50,377 nt of DNA from Scleroderma bovista. Its lineage: Eukaryota; Basidiomycota; Agaricomycetes; Boletales; Sclerodermataceae. The stretch spans positions 1-50,377 of the forward strand of contig JAYMGJ010000301.1 of NCBI GenBank assembly GCA_037178675.1, in the 5' to 3' direction. Every line of letters begins with the position of its first letter. Position 1 is the first letter of the stretch. The notes under the pieces are model-generated. The model saw only the letters and a program-made list of their open reading frames with translations. It was not told the DNA's origin and did not search any database. Both the position numbers and the translations under genes were made by a program. Below are positions 32,700 through 43,621 of this stretch, one piece after another.

Positions 32700-35600
32700 T
32701 CGATCGAAAGAGGCACGAGGAACCGGATCTCGAGGAAGGATGGATGGCATGATGGCACATTGCCATTGTAATACAAAATGATGCGGTTATTCGGACACAG
32801 ACACAGATCAAGAAACACCTACAGGAATCAGAAGGCGGACGAGGGGTTTAGGGGTATACACGTGGCACTTGAAGAGATTTGAAATGAACACACACCTTGG
32901 CAAGCTTTTTTGCCAAGCAGGTGAACCAAGATGGATGCATGTGCATCTCGCGCATTATAGGGTTATGTCAATTAGCAGCGCAAGATGAAACTTCATCACG
33001 CAGGAAATCAATCGGGCGCTCTAAAAATGAATCAGGACACCTAGAAACCTGAATAGGGTACTCCACCACATGACGCGATTCGATTGTGTCGTGTAAGTTA
33101 ACACGGACCAAGTGGATATCAGAGCCAATCGCCCTAAGCCCGCACTTTCCTGGAATTCGCATAAAGTCCCCCCCCCCCCAAAGGCATGCAGGGTAAGGCC
33201 TCTATGATCAAATGAAAAGGTGTATCAGTTAGGAACTGTTTTCATCATGTACGATCAGAAAATATGCAAACGGTGTGAACGTGATAGCGCAGCACAATAT
33301 ACGGGGACCTAACACCATGTAGATCTAGCGTTCGTTCGTCTGTTCGAGTAAAAACAAGGGGTGAGAAAAGGAGAGGACAAGAATAGCCCATACTATTCCG
33401 CGTATGTATACTTAGGATTATACGGCCAAAGCCTGACAGACTGAGAGAATATCGAAGAGGGTCACGTGCATTGACTTTCTCTGGCTAGCCGATCTTGAGT
33501 CTCTCGCCAATCAAATGGGAGGACGATCGGCTGCGATGATGTTGGTTGTTGGACAATTCTACTGTGCAATAGGCATCCTTTGGCATCCTTGTGGCAAAAT
33601 ATAGGGCGGGACGGGTAATTGCGATTCCGAAGGTACCGTATACATACATAGGTGTAGGGCGACACCCCGAAAGATATGTCAGGGAAAATTGATGGGGAGT
33701 AGATCGATCAAGACGGTGTGGGAGCCGTTTCCAATGCGCAGTCCGGTCATTTGTGATACGAACCTGAGTGGAAGTGTGGTCCTGCGAAATCAATATAAAC
33801 GGACAAGTACACGGAGCTCTCTTACCATATATGTAAGTAAGGCAAGGACGAGAACAAGACCAAGTTAGAGGTGCCGCAGAAATCTTACTAGAGCGAAGGG
33901 TTCTCCTTTCTCGATGGGGCAGAGCGATCTCTAATATTCATTCCGACTACAATGAAATGAAATCCCCCAGGGACGTGAAATTAACAAGGAGCGCTGTCCA
34001 TAAAAGTGAATGACAACTTGAGATCGGAGGATGATTCGGGAACCTAACGTGACGCTGAGTCTTATCTGAAGTCACTACTACAATGACGGAGACACAACAA
34101 GCTGTGTAAATGGAGGATAGATATATGTAAATGAAATGGAGTGGGTAATTACTTGCCTTTCAGAGTGGGCACGGACGACACGATGATTGGATGATACCCT
34201 TGATACCATTCCATCATTCACCGACATGGCCGATTTGTGTCAGTGGTATCGTAAGATATGGCCGTCAGCTTGGGCATCCACACGGCGATACGGACAAGCA
34301 AATAGCGGTGACGGTGAGAACGGACCCGAAGTTGATTTGTGTGATTCTGATATGATGGCGATGTGATGCCTTGAAAAAGCAGGGACTAATAAATTGACAA
34401 ATGTGCGTGACCGCTCACTGTGCGCCCAGTCTTAATGGGTATGGATGTCGCGCAGAGAAAAGGAGGAGATTGGCATGTGTCACAATTGCTTGACTCTGCG
34501 GCATCCGGACTTGCGGAGAGTGACTGCTTACGTAAATGATGAACCATGTCCTCCCTGAGATCATGCACACGGTTGCCCATCTGTACAGGTATACCTATAC
34601 CTGTCGTCGCATAATTTTGCCGTATCCTGGAAGCGTGCATTAGGAATTATTCACCAACGATCGTGACGGATTTGCGAAGGACCAGGACTTGACTTAATGC
34701 CAGGTCCACATGAGTCGGCCCACTGAGTCCTAGTAGGGGCAGTAACTACTACTACCAGCCTGCAAAGTTTCACTAGGAGACAGAGCGAGCGGCCGGAAAA
34801 ACCAAGTAATTACCAGTGCTACCGACTAGCTGAGGTATTGGCGGTAGACCTACGAGTGAAATATGTGCAATGAGCAATTGATACGCTCACAAAATCATAT
34901 GTAGGTGAAATCGCGCACACAAGATGAGTAGCAGTCAGGAAAAGAATGCCTATTGCCGCCACTCTTGAAAAACTAGACGGAAAGGAGGCGAAATGGCATG
35001 CATGTACTTCAGTGAGTCGCCTTAGATCCAACATAATGGTTTCCGACTCGCTGCACGCCATTCGGGTAGATGTATACGAATTGTCCTTCCGTTTTGTTTA
35101 CTCGCTCATACTATGTGACCCGGAGCCCCTACTGTATGTCTACAATAATTATGTCAATCGACATGGAGCAAACACAGACGTACCCGAAGGGACCATTTCA
35201 TGCCAGTCATACCATTTTAACTTCGCTCAATGTCCAGCCCGATCAAAAAGTCGAGAGCTACAGCTATTCCGAATTGTATCAGTAAATCTGACCGATACGG
35301 ACTTGTAAGAAAAAGAGAAAGGGATCTCTAAGGGTAGGAAACGACTTTCTCCGATACGACACAGGGGTAGGAGATGACGAGAAAATTCCAACCCTGACCT
35401 GTGAGTGAGCAAGTGCCAAAGAGTCGATATAGATTAATTGGCCTGGCCTGTAATACTGGAGTGTGAAAGCAAGTGACGTCGAGTGACACGATTGTTCTGG
35501 TGAAGTACCTACATACAGCCCTGGCTCAAGCGCTTGGCGAGCCGCGACGACCCTGCTGGACAGGAAGATTGAGTTGGGAATATCGTATTGATCACGCTCT

Positions 35601-35970
35601 GAAAGACGTATGTCATCATATCAGCCCTGTTGTGAACAGCGTATGTACATAGGGTTTCTGGAACGGACATACTGTATGAAGATGTGACTGTGCAATCCAA
35701 GGGCGGCGTGTCCTTGGTGTGCCCAGAGATTCAACGGCGATCAGGGTTTGCGCTTGGAAGGGGCTTGAATCGGCTCAAGTGCTGCATTCAGATGAATTCA
35801 ATTACTGTAAAGGCGGTAATCATGACGGGCACACCGAACGTCGGGGGTTACTAATGACGTTAGTACCCTAAGTGTTGATATTTGGAATACCACGATTGTA
35901 TCCTTAGAGTCTTGGCGCAAGCAGACAGGGTTCAAGCCAGAATCTGCATCAGAATTATTTCGTTGATCAC
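32700..35970. other. Long stretch with only suggestive coding pieces
   Basis: No gene can be assembled. Possible minus-strand exons are a hydrophobic piece near 34819-35061 (AAIGILFLTATHLVC), a piece near 33485-33793, and one near 35515-35630 (RVVAARQALEPGLY, followed by a GTAGGT donor-like site). A C10 run at 33169-33178 is the only simple repeat noted. Decayed genes or a highly interrupted gene remain possible. Confidence 0.4.
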
Positions 35971-35979
35971 AATCACGTG

Positions 35980-38900
35980 ATGTTCAGCTTGAGACGCGTC
36001 TGTCCACTGCTAATCCTCGTCGCAATGACTCCAAGGATGCCACAGGACATGCTCACAGACATAACACTCTCTCACATTCCAGAGTTGTCAGATATCTCTC
36101 TTCAGGCCCCAGCCAACAAGAATGTCATATCCTCTGTGGATACAACCACCACTACAGAACCAGACTACATCGCGGATTACAACCTCCTCACAGATGACAC
36201 AACCGGATTTGATCTCCTACGCCGTGCAGCATATGAAGACTACGAAGAAGGAGAAGGCACGAGCTTTGCAATGATCGCTCCAACACCACTCCGTCCTCGT
36301 CGGGCAATCCCCTTGCCTTCGCCACCCAAGTTTCATCTGGTCCCAGAGGACCAATCTCAGTCCATTCAACGTTCACACCTGGCCTTTTCCCGCGATCAGT
36401 TACCACTAACACTCGGGGATCTTACGCCAATAGCAGAGTCGAAAACTGGCAGAGTATCCAAGCTCGATTCAAATGACCAGGAAAATGGTGGACATACTCT
36501 ACCTTCTGCACGTCGGCCAACTCGCACTCGCAGTCCACGAAAAGCCAGCCCGCTTAAATTGCATGCCCATCCGAATTCCAGCCCTCGCAGGGAAAGCCCT
36601 CGAAAAAAGCATGTCCAGCCAAACCAAGGCTCTGTGGTGGAGCTGGCCGATGTACCGAGTGCACGGATGGAACAGCTTCGCATGGATATTGAGATGCTTG
36701 CGCAGAATGATGGAGACGAGATAGAAGTGGGGCATGTCCTCCAGGTCGATAACGAGAAAGAGGAACACAAAGCCGAAGACGAAACGCACACGAGGAATGG
36801 CTTCGAGACTGCAGAGGGTGATTCTGCTGGAGTGGTTGATAACAGCAACAGCGCAACAGAAGATGCCCACGGTGATGCTACTGTCTGGAACGGGACCGAC
36901 GCGCAGAACCAACATGGACCTTCATATGTACTAAATAAACCCTCGAATGCAGATCCTGCATCTACGACATCGAATTACGAACCACATTCTGAACCAGATC
37001 AGAAAGTCCAAAAGCACCCGGCTGCTAAACAGCCAGTACGTCTGGTCACTTACGAGACTCTGTACTGCAAACTCATCTTTCCACACACACCCGTCCCACC
37101 AGCGTGGTATCTACAAATCGAAATCAAAGATCAAATCCAGCACTAAGATCCCTCTTCCTCTTTCCCATGTTGCTGTACCGACCAGTGCCATTTGTACTGG
37201 CACAAAGACGAAGACAGGGGTAAAAGCAGTATATCATAGTCGCGCAGGGGGCAAGCACTCTTCTGCAAAGGAGCATACCCATCCTTTACACTCCGCTTCC
37301 CGAGCCATTGACACAGACACCAAACTAGAACGAGCACCGCCATCAGGGTCCGACTCGGACGCCCTTCCTGTCTCAACCGAGTCTGACAGCCTCAATCATT
37401 ATTCTATCAATCCCCACCCCGGTCCCCCTGAAACGACCGCCAAGCATATGGTTATCAGTCTGGCTGCACGCGCACGTGCATGTGATGGCGATACGAAAAC
37501 AAAGTATAATCAGGATGGATCAGATAATGAAGATGACGATGACGATATTGGCATCAATGATGGTGATGATTCAGGTGGCGTTGGCGAGGCTAAGCCGGCC
37601 ATAGCGGGTTCGTCGAACAACCAAGAAAGGCTTGTACGAGCGACAATCGGAGTAAGGTCCGTATTTATTTCGTCTTTGCGTTTGGGTTTGCAGCTGCTGA
37701 TTTAAACTTTAATTCGGTTGGTCTTTCCGGTGCTTGGTGTTCGGTGCGATATCATGTGTACCTTGTTTGTGTTGTTCCTGGATGATACATGATACACACC
37801 TCCACGGTCTCGGTCTCAATCTCGGTGTGGCAACTGCGTAACTCGGCTCAACCTGTCTGTTCTTACCCCGACCTGTGCTTTCTTTGAACCTGGTTTGGTA
37901 ACCGATCTCTTCACCCCCGCCTCATCCATCCACCCACTTGCACTCATTTGCCCATTCACGCAAATGTAAAACGCACGTACGGACACGTTCCGTGTACAGC
38001 CATTTTAAATCCAAACCTTCCAAATCCGTAGCCGAGGATCTTCCCTCTGCCCTAAAGACCAGGACCACTACCACATCCACGACCAACGCCGCCAAGGCTG
38101 CCACAATATCGAAGGCGACACGTGCTGAGAATTTGTATGGATCCGGTGTGATCGATGTATTACCATTGCCATTGCCATCAGCTGCACCAGCAGCGTCATC
38201 AAACCCTCGTACTGCGTCATCAGCAGCAGCACTATCAGTCTGCCAATCAGCACCAGGGAAACCCCAGATACTGACACCGTCCCCGCCTCCCTCACCTCCT
38301 TCACGCGGCCAACACGGCCCAGTTTCACATCTGGAGAGCGCCGCCGACCATGAGGCGTTCCGGGTATATGTACCCCCGATGGATGTGGTGCCGCGCTATG
38401 GCCGAGAAGTGGATGTGGATGCTGGCACCAGCACCAGCACGCTTACAACCACGGGCACGGGCACGAATACGACCAAAGTTACGTTCGTGACTAGGCACAG
38501 TCATAGTCCACAGCATGGTCATAGCCAGGAGGTCGTATCGCCCATGAGGCGTGGTATGAAACGACCCAGTATGAACGTGGATGCAGGTGAGGTGGTCAAC
38601 TGGGACCCCGATCCGGCGCGTTTAGATCTTGCCCCTCAAGAGGATCACAACTACGGTTATGATCGTTATGATGGGGGTGATGGGTACGGTCACAGCCATG
38701 GGCGGTCGCCACAGGGGAATGCACGGCCACTTAAGAAAAGCAGGTGCGCAGGAGGATCCTCGTCTGTGTCAGGAAAGGAAAGGGAACAGGGGCGATGTGG
38801 TCACGAGCCGACTCTGTTGACTGAACCCAGGGTCAAGGGCCGCACCTCTACGTCCACATCCACGGCATCGGCACCACAAGGAAGAACGACTCTCCCCCCT

Positions 38901-39764
38901 GCACGCACGAAGTACATCCCTAATCCAGCCTTGCCGCTCCCTGTCTCGCCCTCTCCGTCCACTTCGGCACAAGGACCACTCCAGCACCTAACACGCCTAC
39001 GTGAAGCGCATCGGAAGATTGGAATTGGGCGTGAGCGAGATGGGGCAGATGGTTTAGTACCTGCAGCGGTTCGGGGAGGGGCACGCTCGGGATTGGCATC
39101 AGGATCGAGGAGACGGGCACCTGGTCTTGTGTGGTCAGGAGGGCAGTCCCAGTTGCGTGCACATGCAAGGGCGAAGAATGCACGTATTCCATCAGTAACT
39201 TCTGTGAGGCAAAGGCGGCCTGAGGCACCGTTGCGCAACACCAACACGACGGATACGATCCCCCCACTGCCGTCCTCGTCCTCATCATCGTCCATGTCGA
39301 CTCTCACGAAGCCCGTGGCATTCACATTCCGTGTCGATGCACGCCTTGAGGCACGCAAGGCAGATGCACATAAACTCCATGCTGCAAGCGAGCCTCAGCC
39401 AAGCTCTCAGTCGCATCACGAGACGGGGGCAGTTCCTCTTTATGATTCGCACCACGGCGAAGCGTGGCTCAGACTACGCAAGGAAAACGCTACGGCTACG
39501 GTTGCGACCACTGCTATTCCTTTTGTCTTCAGCACGGAGGAGCGCGCCAAGGAGCGTGCCAAATTCGATGCGATGGTGCGCCACAAAGAGGAAGAAATGG
39601 CACGTGTGCGGGAGGAGGCTAGGAGGAGGGCAGAGGAAGAGGAAGAGAAGGAGATAAGGGAAATAAGAAGGCGAGCTGTTCCTAAAGCAAACGAGGTTCC
39701 AGAGTGGTATGCGGGGATGCCGAAGAGGAAGAGGGTTGGATGTGAAGGCGACCACGAGGGTTGA
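35980..39764 (+). CDS. TPX2-like spindle assembly protein, three exons
   Basis: Exons 35980-37035, 37103-37656 and 38000-39764 give about 1124 codons; ATG 36025 (MTPRMPQD) is an alternative start. The last intron uses donor GTCCGT, the choice that keeps phase, and is the least certain. Most of the protein is low-complexity and basic (RPTRTRSPRKASPLK; many Ser/Thr/Pro), as expected for a disordered microtubule-associated protein. The C-terminus is the diagnostic part. FTFRVDARLEARKADAHK and FVFSTEERAKERAKFDAMV are followed by a charged coiled coil (residues about 1060-1100, EEEMARVREEARRRAEE) and VPKANEVPEWYAGMPKRKR, matching the TPX2 C-terminal family. These proteins bind microtubules and help spindle formation in the nucleus. 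No catalytic activity is expected. Confidence 0.78.
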
Positions 39765-40210
39765 CCAGGTAGTATGACCCGGTAGAATCGTGTGAGAGTA
39801 AAGGGCCGAACCTTTGTGTGCTTATTCCTTATTTCTTATTCATTACTATGTATTATCATATTGCATCGTGTGTACATTCATGCATGATCAATTGTTCCCG
39901 TTTCGAAATTAGCCAGCCATGCCAGGTGGTCCCCTGTTATTGATCATTGATGCGGGGCCCCTCCCCCAAAGGATATACTTATCTTTTCACCGTCTGAAGA
40001 AAAAACCCTTGATCCAAACCGGGAGCTTCTTCACGACCTCTGTATAATACTACTTATCTATATCAGAGCCTATCATGGAGCATAATACATGCGTATTACG
40101 GAGTCATAAGTGGTTTTCTCTGAGTCTCCGCGCTCGTTTATCGCCCCCCATGATGTCCTACCCACACCGATCTCACCGGAAATGTTCGAGTCTTCGACCC
40201 TGATGCACAG

Positions 40211-40942
40211 CTACTTATGAACCTGAGGCACCACCTTGCTCCCCCCACCTGCCATGTTCACACCAACGTTCTCCCGCGTGAGACGCCGCACAACAATTAT
40301 GCCAACCTGGCTGTGTAGTAAATGCAGATAAGGTGGAGGGTATCGGAACCAGGCCCTGAGAAGGGGGGTACCCCTCCGGCTATTACAGTAATAATTGTGC
40401 ATCATCACATAACATATCGAGTACTGAATAGGGCGCGTCGTATTTTGGTTCAAGTCGTCACAAGATTGGAAAGAGGGGTATGAGATCTCGGGGATAACGA
40501 TTAGCAGGTCCGTTTTTGTACGTTGTGGCCCCGTGTTGTCTTTCCGATGAGTCATTCCCTCCCCCCCCCCTGTGTATATAGATAGATAGATAGATACCAG
40601 GTTGGCAGACTCATCAGGACGTGCCATAATGACTGAATTGAATGGAAGAACGCACATCAATGCTGCTGCGAACGTGCCATAGCTACTAGTATACTGTAAT
40701 GGTAAGTTGGGATTGGGAGAAGGGGAAGAGATAAGTAGTAAGCCGTGGCGCCACCGGTGTAAGAGCCCGGTCCCGGTCCATGGGTAGGTTTCATAAGTAG
40801 TATCCGCGGTGGTACATATGTACACGGCCATGCTGGACGTTGAGTTCGTGCATGGCATCATTGTTTCAGATACGCAAGTGTTGGCGCTTCCCGCGATCGT
40901 CTCAAGCAGTGAATAGTAGACGAGCTTGTCAGCGAGTGCCAC
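40211..40942 (-). CDS. Unrecognised 243-codon ORF, convergent to the TPX2-like gene
   Basis: The frame opens MALADKLVYYSLLETIAGSA and ends GGGSKVVPQVHK; such a length is unlikely by chance. The composition varies along the frame. Residues 1-60 are Thr/Cys-rich, a hydrophobic part (FAAALMCVLPFNSVIM) follows, and the stretch around YVMMHNYYCNSRRG is odd. Introns may therefore be read through. No motif or family is recognised. The 3' end lies about 450 bp from the 3' end of the TPX2-like gene. Confidence 0.35.
   Translation of the reverse strand: MALADKLVYYSLLETIAGSANTCVSETMMPCTNSTSSMAVYICTTADTTYETYPWTGTGLLHRWRHGLLLISSPSPNPNLPLQYTSSYGTFAAALMCVLPFNSVIMARPDESANLVSIYLSIYTGGGEGMTHRKDNTGPQRTKTDLLIVIPEISYPSFQSCDDLNQNTTRPIQYSICYVMMHNYYCNSRRGTPLLRAWFRYPPPYLHLLHSQVGIIVVRRLTRENVGVNMAGGGSKVVPQVHK
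40561..40598. repeat. Poly-C and GATA microsatellite
   Basis: A C run (from about 40561) is followed closely by TATAGATAGATAGATAGATA. It lies inside the unrecognised minus-strand ORF, and its CTAT repeats would be read there as the unusual SIYLSIYT, which argues that this part of the ORF is an intron or not coding. Confidence 0.85.
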
Positions 40943-40949
40943 TTGTCAG

Positions 40950-43400
40950 GTCGGTATCACTAGCCACTATAAAAGGCGTCCTGTGACTGATCATGACTTG
41001 ATTCTAGATTTTAGGCACGGCAGATCTATGTAGAAGAGCGTCTGTTCCCTTGCTTGCAAAGCAAGGGTTCTGGGAGTTCGTTAAATCGTGAGAACCTGCC
41101 GGTTTGGAAAATGTTCCCTTTTCTGGACGAGCGTGAGAAATATAAAATTCGCCCTTCATTAGGTAATCAACTTAAGCAATCCAAAGTGCAGCAAGCAAGG
41201 GTTCTGCCGACGCAGGCGGCATTTCGAGTTTCTCCAGTGGAAGCAAATTTACGTGCCCGGGGCTATTACAGTTTTTGGTGGCGAAGGTCTTCGGTCTCTC
41301 CTAAGTACGATGATCAACACCGTTTCCGTGAAAACAGAGACCTTGCTGCTGCAGGAGTGAAACATGCCCAGGGGGTTGAGTAATGAGCAGCATTTCACCT
41401 GTGTTGCGGTACACCTTTTGCCAGTATCCAGAGACATTTATGCCCTTTGAGTTCACAATTGGAAGAGCTTTGTCATGCACTGATTTCATAGAAATGTTGA
41501 TCAATGAATCCCTGCCAAGTCGAAAGAGAGAACACTCGCTGGTAGTAAGTCCAGATGGTGGCGATAAGTATTGCTGGGACGTACGACGACATAACAAGGA
41601 GCATCCACTGCTCGGTCGCAGTAACATAACGTTCTCTGGGAAACAGCGAAGAAGAAAGAGTTTAGCACCGACAGGGCATCTGGAACGTGACCCAACTAGT
41701 AACCCCCAAGTAACTTTTTTCCTTTCCGGCCAAAGTTTCACTTCCAACCCCTGCAATGGCACCACCTGCCCTCACGTCTGAATCCGACCCGACCCACCTC
41801 CTACCCGAATACTGCGGATGCATTGCATGCAACCTTGGGTGCGATAAGCCAGTGCTTATTCGCTCGGATCCCTTGATCGATATCATACGATACGCCATGG
41901 ATAGGGTATTACCTCCATCGAGTAGTTCCGGACCCAAGATCCCGACGAGCGCTGAGCAATGTGAAGTGCCTGGCCACTAGTCACGACCATGCAGAAATGT
42001 TAAAGTGAGTTCAATACCACTGTTGAACTTAAAGGTGGCTGGGCACGACGTTTGAGTTCAGGGTATAGCACCTAGGGCCTACTAGTGGCCCCCATCATGA
42101 CATGGCGTGGCGCGTTCTGGCTTCGGTCCGCAGGCACTCGTCAGAGGACGTCTGCGTCGTGCGAGCTAGTGGAGACTACTATAGTTGCTGTGCCTAGAGA
42201 AGCGAGGGGCAGTAAGCAGAGTGGCAGGTGGGGGGCCTGCCAATGTCGGCGCCTGCTGTCAGATAAGCAGCGCTGCATTGTCTTCGAACCTCAAGGCCTT
42301 CCACATACACAATACATATGCGTACTTGGGAAGAGAGCGATGCTTTGATTACGACACCCTCGAGGCGACTTTATGCCGCAACCCCGCAGTCGGATGGCTT
42401 GAGCGGCTGTGTGTGTGTGTGTGTGTTTTACAGAACGACTATGTACACAACAAGTAGTAAAGGCACTAAATGGAGCGCTGAGCGGGATGCTGTTGGTTTG
42501 AGCATGCTGTATCATCCGAGTAAGCCAGTACGAGATTTGGAAGGCTGCACAGGATTGTGTGTTTGGGTCCTCGGAATCGCAGCTAGTTGGCTCCAGTTGG
42601 GCAGGTTGGGCAAGACGTCCTGCAAGGTTTGACAGGAAAATAGGTGGAATAATTCCGCGGAGGCTCTGTCACGGTGCCGCAGTGGTGTCCTGATCAGTTG
42701 CGGTGCTTGAGCTTGATGACGATTTCTCCACTTTGAACAAAGGAGAAGAACATGACGTCGCGTACCCAGAGCACCGACCACCGACGAGCCGCCTTTTGTT
42801 CTCGTGAGCGGTTCATTCAAGTATTTTGCACCACATCATTTCGTCACGATCAATTGACCTGCCAGGCTGCGGCAGGACTGTCCAGAGAGTGGGAACCCGC
42901 GGAAGTAAAAACAGACAGATGGTTTGGTCGTCGTCAATCACTTGGGCGCAACCTCGGTCGAGGGTTGGGTTGATGACGCGTGCTGGCAAAGTAATGTGAT
43001 ACGATCGCGAGGACACGGGTCAAAAGAAGCGCGTTCCCCGTCGGAAAAGGAAACAACGACCCGAAACCCCGGGTGCGGTTTATTGTCGCCTCGAAAGGTG
43101 ACATGACCCCATCGGGTTCCTCTTTTGGACATGGCACATCCACTCAGGGTCACAGTCACACGAAAAAGGGACAGAACAGCCATTTTCTGGCATTCATCTT
43201 TATTCCATTAGACGACAAATTGGTTCCCTTTCCTGGTTTGGTCAGCAGCACCCGCCGCCATCACAGTAAATGCTCACTGATGACGCCACAAGAATCGGAT
43301 TTGTTTCGTCCACACCGAAAGAGATAAATACCTCGTCCCAGCTCCTTGCCTTTCCCCCATCCTCTTCATCGAACTCACCAGCCAACCCATCTACCCAGCT
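40950..43400. other. About 2.4 kb with no firm gene
   Basis: Plus-strand frames at 41054-41383 (109 codons) and 41756-41980 (MAPPALTSESDPTHLL, Cys-containing) are possible but unsupported. A GT dinucleotide run at about 42408-42427 is a simple repeat. Short inverted words AGTTCAATA...GTTGAACTT at 42008-42031 could form a small hairpin. No family is recognised. Confidence 0.45.
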
Positions 43401-43417
43401 CATACCAGCCCTCTGCG

Positions 43418-43621
43418 ATGCATTCTGCTGCTGTATCTTCCTGTGTCTGCACCTCGGCGATGAGGTCCTCACCCCACTGCACACACTGTGCCCCATCCAT
43501 CCCCGTCTCCATGCGCAACGCGTCCAATGATACCAACCCCTTCGTCAATGCTGGTGGTGCCCCACAGTGCTGCCATTGCGGCTACCGCGGCTCTCACTCG
43601 CCAAACTGCCCGTTCCGCTGA
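43418..43621 (+). CDS. Small cysteine-rich protein candidate
   Basis: 67 codons from ATG 43418 (MHSAAVSSCVCTSAMR) to TGA 43619-43621. Eight cysteines are present. The C-terminal CCHCGYRGSHSPNCPFR has a CxxC...H...C spacing suggestive of a small zinc-binding knuckle. The ORF is preceded by about 100 nt of C/T- and CA-rich sequence typical of fungal leaders. There is no signal peptide, so secretion is unlikely. The frame is open upstream to 43346, but the chosen ATG begins the compact cysteine-bearing part. Family uncertain. Confidence 0.45.
   Translation: MHSAAVSSCVCTSAMRSSPHCTHCAPSIPVSMRNASNDTNPFVNAGGAPQCCHCGYRGSHSPNCPFR

Noticed and set aside
36396..36915. Minus-strand ORFs of 100-150 codons over exon 1 of the TPX2-like gene
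   Set aside because: They are shadows of the plus-strand coding frame; composition is Ser/Phe-rich without motifs, and the plus frame has family support.
38801..39358. 185-codon minus ORF over exon 3 of the TPX2-like gene
   Set aside because: Antisense of a GC-rich low-complexity coding region; no independent evidence.
41040..41100. A possible tRNA-like sequence with GGTTCTGGGAGTTCG
   Set aside because: No cloverleaf can be drawn and the T-loop is wrong. No other convincing box A/box B pair was noticed in the window.
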